DNA of 9,199 nt from CAZPUS01 sp964589825 (GTDB lineage: Bacteria > Fibrobacterota > Chitinivibrionia > Chitinivibrionales > WJKA01), in assembly GCA_964589825.1 (NCBI GenBank), contig CAZPUS010000066.1, forward strand, positions 1 to 9,199, written 5' to 3'. The translations under genes were made by a program, and so were the position numbers. The notes beneath the pieces are model-generated. The model was not told where the DNA came from. It ran no database searches and saw only the letters and a list, made by a program, of their open reading frames with translations. Shown here piece by piece: positions 1 to 5,744 of the stretch (positions are counted from its first letter, which is position 1; each line of letters opens with the position of its first letter).

Positions 1-1425
1 GGGCACCATCATATATACACCGGGAGCAAGGGTACTGCGTATATCTTGACATTCCGCGTGTGGCAGCAGTGCACCATTGGGAGCGTAAAGACCAGCGTGA
101 CCGGAGGGCGCCGGCATACCAGAACGTACATAGTTGAGACGGGGCTTGATGGCCAGGACTTCATCCATATCGACTTTTTGTGAAGGGGTGAATATGAGCA
201 TGTGCACATCGTCTTGTTCTATCATCATTTTTTCGGCGTAGGTTCCGTCCATTGATATCTTAGTGTCCGATGTTTTCGGCGTTTCCGAATCACCGCTTCG
301 GTATCGCTCGAGCTGTACCTCCCCGGCACTGAATGCTGCTGGCAGGTTTTTTATGGTAATGGTAACTTCTTCATCGGGGTCCCAAAAATTCCACACCAGG
401 AGAGCCAGGCCGCTGGAGTCCATGGTCGCCACACCCCCGGCCCCGAACCCGTTCTCGTCAAGCCCGTCGGTCGTTGCCTGCACGCGGTTGATTTTATGCA
501 TTGCCATTAAAATGAGCGTACTGAACGTCGGGTAATACCCATCACTGCCATGCAGCATATTCCGCCCTTCACTATGATGACCGTTGGCGACCCAGTGGCA
601 GCCGATATCAATTGGTACCATGTAGCGATAATAATTCATGGCCGCGGTTCCGGCCGCCTGATGACCCATTCCCGTTTTGCCTTCGGTTATAACCAGCTCA
701 ACCGAATCCATTCCCCGCCGTGCCAGTTCTTCTTTAAGCCACGCAGCTGGCTTGTACTGGGCTATCGGATGGTATGAATACTGGTGCCAGGTAACAAAAT
801 CGAGACGCACATCGTTTTGCTGCACGAAATCAAGATATTTTTTATACACACTGTGATCTTCTTCAAGCTTGTAAAAGGCGATACCGCCTACTTTCATTTT
901 CGGGACATCTGTGGGTAATTCACTGTTGATTTTTTCAACCGCTTCGACCGCCTCACGGTATTTGTTGTGGTTGCATTCGCCGCCGCATACACTGTTTATT
1001 CCCGGTTCGTTACCGACTTCGACATAAGTGATATGCTGCGGCCATTTATTTTTTGCAGAGCGCAATGTTTCCTCGAATTTTTCTCCATATCCGGCAAAAT
1101 CAGTCATCCCGTCGTCGTTACGCTGCATAATACAAAAGATTATCTGGTCGGTATATTGCACGACATCGGAAGGGTTTACCCACGGATAACTCTCGCCGTT
1201 CATGCAGAAAATTCGCATGTATTTGGTCTTTACCTGCCGCATAAGCTCTTTATGGGCTGCCGACATTTTATCTATAGATGTATTGTGCTGCTCATATCGC
1301 GGCAGTACCCCTTGCCTTACTGAGCAATCGACTGTAATGTTTGCAGCACGTATACCAATAAAACAAAGAAAGAATACATAAAATGCTGCTGCCATGCTAT
1401 ACTCATTCCGAGCGAATTTCCTCAT
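1..1425 (-). CDS. Secreted clan GH-A glycoside hydrolase (GH39-like), 3' end cut by window edge
   Basis: An open frame of 475 codons without a stop runs from an ATG at 1425 to the window edge, so the gene is partial only at its C-terminus. A GGGGG-type ribosome-binding site lies about 7 bases before the ATG. Residues 1-28 look like a Sec signal peptide (RK, then a hydrophobic stretch, cleavage near IRAA|N), so export is expected. The motif VEVGNEPG puts a candidate acid/base Glu at residue 140 after a beta-strand, and VITEGKT puts a candidate nucleophile Glu at residue 248. NEP plus a later ITE, with WHQY between them, is the pattern of clan GH-A (beta/alpha)8 retaining glycosidases, and GH39 is the closest family I recognise. 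A beta-rich segment follows (about 335-400). The last ~45 residues (LYAPNG...LAPGVYMM) resemble a type IX secretion sorting tail, so only a few residues are probably missing. The substrate cannot be read; plant or microbial polysaccharide is an inference. Clan assignment is fairly sure, family less so. Confidence 0.8.
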   Translation of the reverse strand, partial: MRKFARNEYSMAAAFYVFFLCFIGIRAANITVDCSVRQGVLPRYEQHNTSIDKMSAAHKELMRQVKTKYMRIFCMNGESYPWVNPSDVVQYTDQIIFCIMQRNDDGMTDFAGYGEKFEETLRSAKNKWPQHITYVEVGNEPGINSVCGGECNHNKYREAVEAVEKINSELPTDVPKMKVGGIAFYKLEEDHSVYKKYLDFVQQNDVRLDFVTWHQYSYHPIAQYKPAAWLKEELARRGMDSVELVITEGKTGMGHQAAGTAAMNYYRYMVPIDIGCHWVANGHHSEGRNMLHGSDGYYPTFSTLILMAMHKINRVQATTDGLDENGFGAGGVATMDSSGLALLVWNFWDPDEEVTITIKNLPAAFSAGEVQLERYRSGDSETPKTSDTKISMDGTYAEKMMIEQDDVHMLIFTPSQKVDMDEVLAIKPRLNYVRSGMPAPSGHAGLYAPNGALLPHAECQDIRSTLAPGVYMMVP

Positions 1426-1760
1426 CGGTTCCCCCTTGATGACTGATAGTTGGTTTTGTTTTCAGAATCGGCTTTGCCGAATTCCATCATCGACGCTTAA
1501 CATTAGGAAATTATAGGAGACCCATTTCATCCGTCCTCTTTCGCCAAAGCCTGTTTATATGAAAAGATAGGTTCCGGAAAATCAAAAATGCAAGTTTGGT
1601 CAATATCCAGGGCGGGGCGTCAAGCGCGAAGCTATAATCTGGGCACTGTTTTCTGCAGATGGTGTTGAAGTATTCCGTCCGTATCACAAACATATCCAAC
1701 AGGCTCGGCAACGCACGGGATATCTTCTGCAGGCGGGGCTAATCCTTCCATAGTCCGGCC
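1426..1760. other. Gene-poor stretch between glycosidase and IS remnant
   Basis: No convincing gene is seen. On the minus strand a frame open from about 1730 to 1511 encodes some 70 residues with a hydrophobic, aromatic-rich end (WILTKLAFLIF, then HINRLW). It has no good start or ribosome-binding site, and a TAG interrupts it just before it would reach the IS end at 1761. It may be the tail of a gene broken by the insertion, but I cannot name a family. The part nearest the glycosidase (1426-1510) is its leader and contains the small hairpin and the -10-like box listed separately. Confidence 0.4.
1468..1480 (-). promoter_or_regulatory. Small hairpin in the leader of the glycosidase gene
   Basis: A perfect 5-bp stem with a 3-base loop (TCGGC TTT GCCGA) lies 43 bases upstream of the glycosidase ATG. 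A perfect TATAAT on the minus strand at 1510-1515 could be its -10 box and would put this hairpin in the transcribed leader. No good -35 box sits at the right distance, so the promoter is weakly supported. Confidence 0.25.
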
Positions 1761-2626
1761 TGATGTTGCTCTGAAAAAGTGGACACATTTTTACGCCATT
1801 TTCACCCACAGTGTTTGTTTATTACTTCGGCAACAAAATACTTCACAATGTTATGCTATCCAATTTCGTTGATTACATGGAACACAACGAGTGCGTCACA
1901 AGTGCACCAGACCAGCCACTCCCGCGCAGCCCGAAATCCAGTGTCTCCCGAGGCGGAGTAAGTGTCACACCACACGTGTTCTCATACAATGAGTAATAAA
2001 TATTTGCCGGAATAATAAATTCCGCCGGTGGCACATACCCCAGGAAGGCATGCAGCCGCTGACGATTAAAAAACACTTCGATTTACTCGAACAACTCATT
2101 TTGCGGATGATCTACGTTAATCAGCTCCAGATCGGATATCATCTCTGTTTTCAGGCTTCTGTAAAAGGACTCCGAAACCGCGTTGTCCCGGCAATTTCCT
2201 TTGCGACTCATGCTTTGTTCCATTTTGTACAGCATAAGGGCTTTGCGAAACGCATGGCATGCATACTGGACGCCACGATCAGAATGTAACAGAAGATCTT
2301 TCGCCGGGTTACGCTTCCATACTGCTTTGTGCAGCGCTGCACGCACGCTTTCATGACTTAGAAATGTGGAAAGGCTCCAGCAAACCACTACACGGGAATA
2401 CAGATCGAGCATACCCGTCAGATACAACCAGCTGATACGACTGGGCAGATAGGTTATATTACTGACCCAGCACTGGTTCGCCGCAGTTGCCATAGTGAAC
2501 CGGCGATCAAGTATACTGGGCGCAACCGACTCTGTATAAGGAATTTTTTTATGTGCGGACAGCCTGGCACCAGACTCAGTTTTGCGATATAACCTGTCTA
2601 AGCCATGAGTATGCCCGAGTCCTTTA
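1761..2626 (-). mobile_element. Decayed IS3-family insertion sequence, left part missing
   Basis: The element carries the C-terminal two-thirds of an IS3-family orfB transposase read leftward. The presumed right end at 1761-1786 reads TGATGTTGC...AAAAAGTGGACAC on the plus strand, so on the coding strand it ends in CA. This fits the 5'-TG...CA-3' termini and the GTCCACTTTTT block common in IS3-type ends. No matching left terminal repeat, orfA or orfB start is present: the homology stops a few bases after the double stop (TAATAA) of the cyclic-nucleotide-binding gene. No target-site duplication can be defined without the left end. The element is a non-mobile relic. The exact right boundary is an inference. 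Confidence 0.6.
1873..2622 (-). pseudogene. IS3-family transposase (orfB, DDE integrase core), broken
   Basis: This is the rve integrase core of an IS3-type transposase, which would cut and join IS ends. Seen in order: the VAPSILDRRFT linker, WVSNITYL, LDLYSRVVVCWS, HSDRGVQYA, NAVSESFYRSLKTE, and then FFNRQRLHAFLGYVPPAEF. The second Asp (HSDRG) and the Glu (SES) are exactly D-35-E apart. The first catalytic Asp, normally in W-V-x-D-I-T-Y, is Asn here (AAT at 2458-2460). A TAA at 2083-2085 replaces the expected aromatic codon in FEYIEVFxNRQR, and the frame continues unchanged after it, so this is a nonsense mutation and not a frameshift. The N-terminal ~80 residues and orfA are absent. With three lesions the protein cannot be active. 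Frame-open sequence continues upstream into the neighbouring gene but is not IS-derived there. Confidence 0.85.
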
Positions 2627-3133
2627 TTAGGTCTTTTTTTTGGTGTACTGCAGCAATATTTCGTCGGTTTTATGCAGCCGCCTGGCAAGCTCGCGTGCGA
2701 TATTGAGTATTAAAATACTGAACAGCCGCGGATTCTGATTGAAAACATCCATAAACAGCTGCCGACTGAGCACGAGCAACGAGCTCTGCGTAGATGCCAC
2801 TGCCGTGGCGCTGTGATTGAGTATGCCAAGCATCGACACCTCACCGAAGCAGTCTCCCGGTTTCAGCTCGATAATCTCAAAACGCTCTTCGTTATCTTCG
2901 ACCCCGAGCATTATTTTAACATGCCCCTCGAGAAGAACCAGTATTTCTCTGCCCGGTGTATCTTTTTTTATAATGTATTCATTTTCTGCATAGGAACATA
3001 CCGAAGCGTATTCGTACAGATGCTTCAGCCCCTTTTCATCAATGCCGGCAAATATAGTCACCCTTGCCAGATAGGCAATTGTTTCGTCGTAGGAAAGATG
3101 CGTGACCGCATGCGATTTTTTGCAGAGGGCCAT
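2627..3133 (-). CDS. Stand-alone cyclic-nucleotide-binding-domain protein
   Basis: The 168-residue protein is almost entirely one CNMP-binding (CAP_ED) beta-roll. The core spans about residues 25-130, with KDTPGREILVLLEGHVKI and the phosphate-binding cassette GDCFGEVSMLGILNHSATAVA at 93-113. A C-helix (NIARELARRLHKTDEILL) follows and the protein ends there, with no helix-turn-helix, channel or kinase domain. Proteins of this build are usually regulatory subunits or sensors that act through a partner. The Glu of FGE is kept (E98), but the Arg that grips the cyclic phosphate in CAP (R82 of E. coli CRP) is His107 here, so cAMP/cGMP binding may be lost or altered. The start ATG has no obvious ribosome-binding site. 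The gene lies 109 bp downstream of murA in the same direction and may be co-transcribed. The C-terminus ends in a double stop and was not damaged by the adjacent IS. Confidence 0.8.
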   Translation of the reverse strand: MALCKKSHAVTHLSYDETIAYLARVTIFAGIDEKGLKHLYEYASVCSYAENEYIIKKDTPGREILVLLEGHVKIMLGVEDNEERFEIIELKPGDCFGEVSMLGILNHSATAVASTQSSLLVLSRQLFMDVFNQNPRLFSILILNIARELARRLHKTDEILLQYTKKKT

Positions 3134-3190
3134 GAACGTCGCTGCGCGTTAATGTGGTAGAATACGCACTCTTTGTTGACAAAATAATTA

Positions 3191-3202
3191 AGGTGCACAC
3201 CT
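3191..3202. promoter_or_regulatory. Short inverted repeat between murA and the CNBD gene
   Basis: AGGTG CA CACCT is a perfect 5-bp inverted repeat centred about 63 bp before the cyclic-nucleotide-binding gene. It could be an operator half-site pair or a weak stem. Nothing else in this 109-bp gap reads as a clear promoter or terminator, so its role is open. Confidence 0.2.
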
Positions 3203-3242
3203 GTCTGGGATATTTTTTAACGCCCGGTGTCATTCAGCCGCA

Positions 3243-4589
3243 TCATGAGTCCAGCGACGTGTGCCGTCTGCGGTCAGCAACGCGTCTAATGGACGCTCCG
3301 AGCCTGTTGAGACGTTCATCGATACGCTGATATCCCCGGTCTATTTGCTGCACATTTTGAATTACGCTGCGCCCCCGGGCTGCAAGCGCCGCTATAAGAA
3401 GCGCCATGCCCGCGCGGATATCGGGCGACGTAATGTGTGAGCCGTATAGTTGGGTCGGGCCGCTGATGACTGCACGGTGAGGATCGCAAAGCACAACCTG
3501 CGCACCCATACTCTGCAGTCTGTCTACAAAGAAAAGACGTGCTTCGAACATCTTTTCGTGAATGAGACATGTGCCATGGCATTGTGTTGCGGTAGTAAGA
3601 AGGATCGAGGTAAGGTCTGCGGGGAAGCCGGGCCAGGGAGCATCGTCGAGGCGGGGAATGGCCTCTCCCATATCATGACGTATTCGAGGGGGCTGCTCCT
3701 GATTGACGTGGAGTGTTTCGTTATCCTTATCTTCTTCAATCGTTATTCCGAGTCGACGGAATTGCATGAGTATCATTCGGAGGTGGAGCGTTTCGATATT
3801 CTTTATACGCACCTGTGAACGTGTGGCGGCCGCAAGGCCGATTATCGAACCGGTCTCGATGTAATCACTTCCGACACAGTGTGTCACTTCGGAAAAGCTC
3901 GTGCAGCCTTGTACCGTAATGACATTGGAGCCGATTCCTTCGATCGTTGCACCCATACCCTGAAGCAAGTGACACAATCCCTGTACGTGTGGTTCACAGG
4001 CGGCATTGGTGATCACGGTGGTACCATGCGCCCCGGCAGCGGCGATGAGCGCATTTTCGGTGGCGGTTACAGAGGCTTCGTCGAGGAAAACGTCCGCTCC
4101 TTTCATCCCCCGGGGCGCCTCGAGGGTATAGACACGCTGCGAGACTGCGTTGTCGGTGTCGTGGGTCGAGACACTGCAGTGAGCCCCCATTGCTTCGAGA
4201 GCAAGAAAGTGGGTGTCGAGTCTCCGGCGCCCGATTGCATCTCCGCCGGGACGGCTGATTGTCGCTTTCCCGGTACGTACGAGCAATGCAGAGGCGAAAA
4301 GGATCGATGCGCGGATTGAGCATGAAAGAGGAATCGGAAGCGTGGTGGTTTCGATATGAGGAGTACGAAGCGTTATACATTCCGTTTTTTCGCTTTCGAC
4401 TTGTGCACCGAGTTCCGCTGCAATTTGCTGCATGGCACGTACGTCGCCGATATCGGGAATATTTTTGAGAGTAACCTTTTGGTCACTCAGTAATGCCGCC
4501 GCAATGCAGGGCAACGCTTCGTTTTTGTTGCCGGTGATGCTGAATGTTCCTTTGAGGCGTGCACCGCCTTCTACGATAAATGCGCTCAT
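3243..4589 (-). CDS. murA: UDP-N-acetylglucosamine 1-carboxyvinyltransferase (MurA), Asp-type active site
   Basis: MurA transfers enolpyruvyl from PEP to UDP-GlcNAc in the cytoplasm, the first committed step of peptidoglycan synthesis. I take the ATG at 4589 (448 residues): a GGAAGGG ribosome-binding site lies just before it, and MSAFIVEGGARLKGT is the normal family N-terminus. Upstream in-frame TTG codons lie inside a repeat. Family landmarks: GNKNEALP with K22/N23, RASILFASALL, LDEASVTATEN, NAACEPHVQDL-like NAACEPHVQGL, ETGS, PGFPADLTS (the general-base Asp), FEARLFFVDRLQSMGA and IDRGYQRIDERL near the C-terminus. The catalytic loop reads RPGGDAIG: residue 117 (codon GAT, 4239-4241) is Asp where E. 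coli has Cys115. Asp at this site occurs naturally in mycobacterial and chlamydial MurA and gives fosfomycin insensitivity. All other key residues look intact, so the enzyme should work. It is somewhat longer than the ~420-residue norm. Confidence 0.95.
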   Translation of the reverse strand: MSAFIVEGGARLKGTFSITGNKNEALPCIAAALLSDQKVTLKNIPDIGDVRAMQQIAAELGAQVESEKTECITLRTPHIETTTLPIPLSCSIRASILFASALLVRTGKATISRPGGDAIGRRRLDTHFLALEAMGAHCSVSTHDTDNAVSQRVYTLEAPRGMKGADVFLDEASVTATENALIAAAGAHGTTVITNAACEPHVQGLCHLLQGMGATIEGIGSNVITVQGCTSFSEVTHCVGSDYIETGSIIGLAAATRSQVRIKNIETLHLRMILMQFRRLGITIEEDKDNETLHVNQEQPPRIRHDMGEAIPRLDDAPWPGFPADLTSILLTTATQCHGTCLIHEKMFEARLFFVDRLQSMGAQVVLCDPHRAVISGPTQLYGSHITSPDIRAGMALLIAALAARGRSVIQNVQQIDRGYQRIDERLNRLGASIRRVADRRRHTSLDS

Positions 4590-4615
4590 TTTTCCCTTCC
4601 CGGGTATTGTAACAT

Positions 4616-4775
4616 CTAAATTGAACGGTTTTGTCCGCGAAATTTGCTGCAATCCGCACTACTCTTATATTTTCGAAACCCATGAACCAACCAACTCGGT
4701 TGCCTCATGGGTTTCAAAAACACAATAGCCGCACTGCTCACCGCAGCTTTCATTAAAACAACCTCTCAATTTAGG
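4616..4775. repeat. MITE-like structured repeat, copy 1 (with terminal inverted repeats)
   Basis: This ~160-bp unit recurs at 5258-5419 in the same orientation; by hand alignment most positions match, with a few short indels. Its ends form a 15-bp terminal inverted repeat with two mismatches: CTAAATTGAACGGTT at 4616-4630 against the reverse complement of 4760-4774 (CTAAATTGAGAGGTT). A TA dinucleotide sits at each end of an AATTGA...TCAATT pair, which would fit TA target duplication, but this is not proven. A 41-nt symmetric hairpin lies in the middle. There is no coding capacity. The layout is that of a miniature, non-autonomous transposable element. It ends only 27 bp before the murA start codon. 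Confidence 0.7.
4675..4715. repeat. 41-nt symmetric hairpin inside repeat copy 1
   Basis: The outer stem is 11 bp (GAAACCCATGA / TCATGGGTTTC) and perfect. A 2-by-2 internal loop follows, then a 5-bp inner stem (CAACC / GGTTG) closing a 5-base loop AACTC. The run of A after the right arm and the lack of T after either arm argue against an intrinsic terminator in either direction. Confidence 0.75.
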
Positions 4776-4800
4776 TAATAAAAAACCGACATGATACCAG

Positions 4801-4829
4801 TTGACAAAAAACGTTTTTTATTGTAAATT
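4801..4829 (+). promoter_or_regulatory. Sigma70-like promoter with palindromic spacer
   Basis: A consensus TTGACA at 4801-4806 is followed after exactly 17 bases by TAAATT at 4824-4829, pointing right. The spacer contains the perfect 14-bp palindrome AAAAAACGTTTTTT (4806-4819), which could be an operator or simply a curved A/T tract. No gene starts nearby downstream: the next rightward gene is the tRNA at 5612. It may drive a small RNA, serve a lost gene, or be fortuitous in an AT-rich stretch. Confidence 0.45.
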
Positions 4830-4851
4830 CTTAAAAAGATGTCGTAGCCGT

Positions 4852-4886
4852 GAACACGATGTGTTTCACACAGTCTTTTTACAAAA
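4852..4886 (+). terminator. Weak terminator-like hairpin downstream of the 4801 promoter
   Basis: GTGAACAC GAT GTGTTTCAC pairs over 8 bp with one bulged T, and ACAGTC followed by a run of five T comes right after. Together with the promoter at 4801 it would delimit a transcript of only about 50 nt. Support is modest because the stem is AT-rich and the T-run is six bases away. Confidence 0.25.
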
Positions 4887-5017
4887 ATAAATCAGCCGAA
4901 AAATCGAATCCTTTATTGAAGTGAATGAAAAATAATTGAAAGGGGCCCTGCTTTACTCACGATATAATTTTGACCTAACAAATATATCGCAGGGAATTCC
5001 GCTTTGACCGATACGCT

Positions 5018-5038
5018 CGAATCGGTTCGCCCGATTCG
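5018..5038. repeat. Perfect 8-bp hairpin
   Basis: CGAATCGG TTCGC CCGATTCG is a perfect 8-bp stem with a 5-base loop in the gene-free region. No T-run follows on either strand, so it is not a standard terminator. Its function is unknown. Confidence 0.4.
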
Positions 5039-5184
5039 CCAACTCGGCCAAGGGAACAACCACCGTAGCAGTACGGGGATCAAAAGAATAGGGTAAAGTG
5101 GGTGCCCGCTTTCTTTTTTCATCCACACACAATCGATCAGGCAGGGTTACATTTATTAGATCATTGAGAGGACCCTCCTTAATA

Positions 5185-5215
5185 ACGGGCGACTTGTAAT
5201 ACGCACGTCGCCCGT
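5185..5215. repeat. Perfect 9-bp GC-rich hairpin
   Basis: ACGGGCGAC and GTCGCCCGT pair perfectly around a 13-base loop, and flanking AATA/TATT could extend the stem past a two-base bulge. It lies about 40 bp before repeat copy 2. No clear T-run follows, so it is a stable structure or a protein site rather than an obvious terminator. Confidence 0.45.
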
Positions 5216-5257
5216 AGTATTATCTCTGATTCGTTTATAGTTGAACAAAGTGTATCC

Positions 5258-5419
5258 AAATCGAGCAGTTTTGTTCGCGAAATCTGCGGTAATCCCCACT
5301 ACTCTTATATTCTCGAAACCCATGAGACAACCAACCAGGTTGCCCCATGGGTTTCAAAAACACAATAACAGCACGGCTCACCCACCGCAGCTTTCATTAA
5401 ACCAAGCGTTCAAGTTAGG
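5258..5419. repeat. MITE-like structured repeat, copy 2 (diverged)
   Basis: This is the second copy of the unit at 4616-4775, in direct orientation with start points about 640 bp apart. Long blocks such as CACTACTCTTATAT, GGGTTTCAAAAACACAATA and CCGCAGCTTTCATTAAA are shared exactly. The terminal inverted repeats are degraded (about 9 of 15 positions still pair). The central hairpin (5315-5355) keeps its geometry: 10-bp outer stem, 5-bp inner stem CAACC/GGTTG, and loop AACCA in place of AACTC. That the stem is kept while the loop changes suggests the fold matters. Confidence 0.7.
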
Positions 5420-5460
5420 ATGTTTGTATTTTCCGGGCCCGTGGTGTAACGCATTATGGC

Positions 5461-5509
5461 GGTGTCTCCGAGCACCATACGCACATCCCGCCCGGATAAC
5501 ACCTTTTTT
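5461..5509 (+). terminator. Possible rho-independent terminator before tRNA-Leu
   Basis: GGTGT-C-TCCG pairs with CGGA-TA-ACACC around a loop of about 22 bases, and six T follow directly (5504-5509). This would insulate the tRNA operon from rightward transcription entering from the gene-free region, or end a small RNA. The large loop and internal bulge keep confidence low. Confidence 0.3.
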
Positions 5510-5571
5510 GGGCAAACGCAACGACAGTACGGCTTGTCGAAGTGTTAGCCAATACAAAAGGGGGGCGCAGG

Positions 5572-5600
5572 TTGTATTTAACGTGCAAATCACTTATTTT
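5572..5600 (+). promoter_or_regulatory. Likely promoter for tRNA-Leu and perhaps tig-clpP-clpX
   Basis: TTGTAT (5572-5577) and TATTTT (5595-5600) are separated by 17 bases. Each matches four of six consensus positions. A start about seven bases downstream would give a leader of roughly five bases before the mature tRNA, which is reasonable. An overlapping TATAGT at 5603-5608 lies too close to the tRNA to serve. Confidence 0.35.
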
Positions 5601-5611
5601 TTTATAGTTCA

Positions 5612-5694
5612 GCGAGAATGGCGGAACTGGTAGACGCGCTAGACTTAGGATCTAGTGGGAACTTCCTGTGGGGGTTCGACTCCCCCTTCTCGCA
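5612..5694 (+). tRNA. tRNA-Leu(UAG)
   Basis: The acceptor arms GCGAGAA and TTCTCGC pair over 7 bp, with A as discriminator base. The anticodon arm CTAGA-CTTAGGA-TCTAG gives anticodon UAG, reading CUA and probably other CUN leucine codons. A long variable arm (GGGAACTTCC) marks a type II tRNA, and the T-arm GGGGG-TTCGACT-CCCCC is perfect. The 3' CCA is not encoded (AAA follows the discriminator), so a CCA-adding enzyme is needed. The gene ends 50 bp before tig, close enough for co-transcription. Confidence 0.97.
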
Positions 5695-5744
5695 AAATGC
5701 AATATCAATTGTGCCCATTCTGTAATTAACAAGGAGAGTCCCGG

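Larger units (their letters stand above)
4590..5611. other. 1-kb gene-free divergent region between murA and tRNA-Leu
   Basis: I find no believable protein gene here on either strand. The region holds two copies of a ~160-bp structured repeat (4616-4775 and 5258-5419), a strong rightward promoter (4801-4829), perfect hairpins at 5018-5038 and 5185-5215, a terminator-like structure at 5461-5509, and the likely tRNA promoter just before 5612. Its size and richness in structure suggest a mobile-element landing site and possibly small RNAs. Confidence 0.6.

Noticed and set aside
2077..2085. Programmed frameshift or frameshift mutation in the transposase
   Set aside because: The codons after the TAA (ATC GAA GTG TTT TTT AAT CGT) continue the IS3 protein in the same frame, so it is a simple in-frame stop. 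IS3 frameshifting also occurs between orfA and orfB, not here.
3039..3233. Small 64-codon minus-strand frame between murA and the CNBD gene
   Set aside because: It overlaps the start of the cyclic-nucleotide-binding gene in another frame and has no ribosome-binding site or recognisable sequence.
4590..4652. N-terminal extension of MurA from an upstream TTG
   Set aside because: These codons lie partly in the repeat, are absent from the MurA family and lack a ribosome-binding site. The ATG at 4589 has GGAAGGG directly before it.
4675..4715. Intrinsic terminator (also its twin at 5315-5355)
   Set aside because: No T-run follows the stem in either direction: A-rich sequence follows on the plus strand and GAAAATATAAG on the minus strand.
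4913..5128. Minus-strand frame for a 71-residue protein with a hydrophobic segment
   Set aside because: No ribosome-binding site and no recognisable domain. It runs through the perfect hairpin at 5018-5038 in a non-coding, structured region.
5378..5593. Minus-strand 71-codon frame beside repeat copy 2
   Set aside because: No start signal or family resemblance, and it overlaps the repeat and the terminator-like structure.
5241..5633. Plus-strand frame of 130 codons
   Set aside because: It has a TTG start without a ribosome-binding site, crosses repeat copy 2 and runs into the tRNA gene. The composition is not protein-like.
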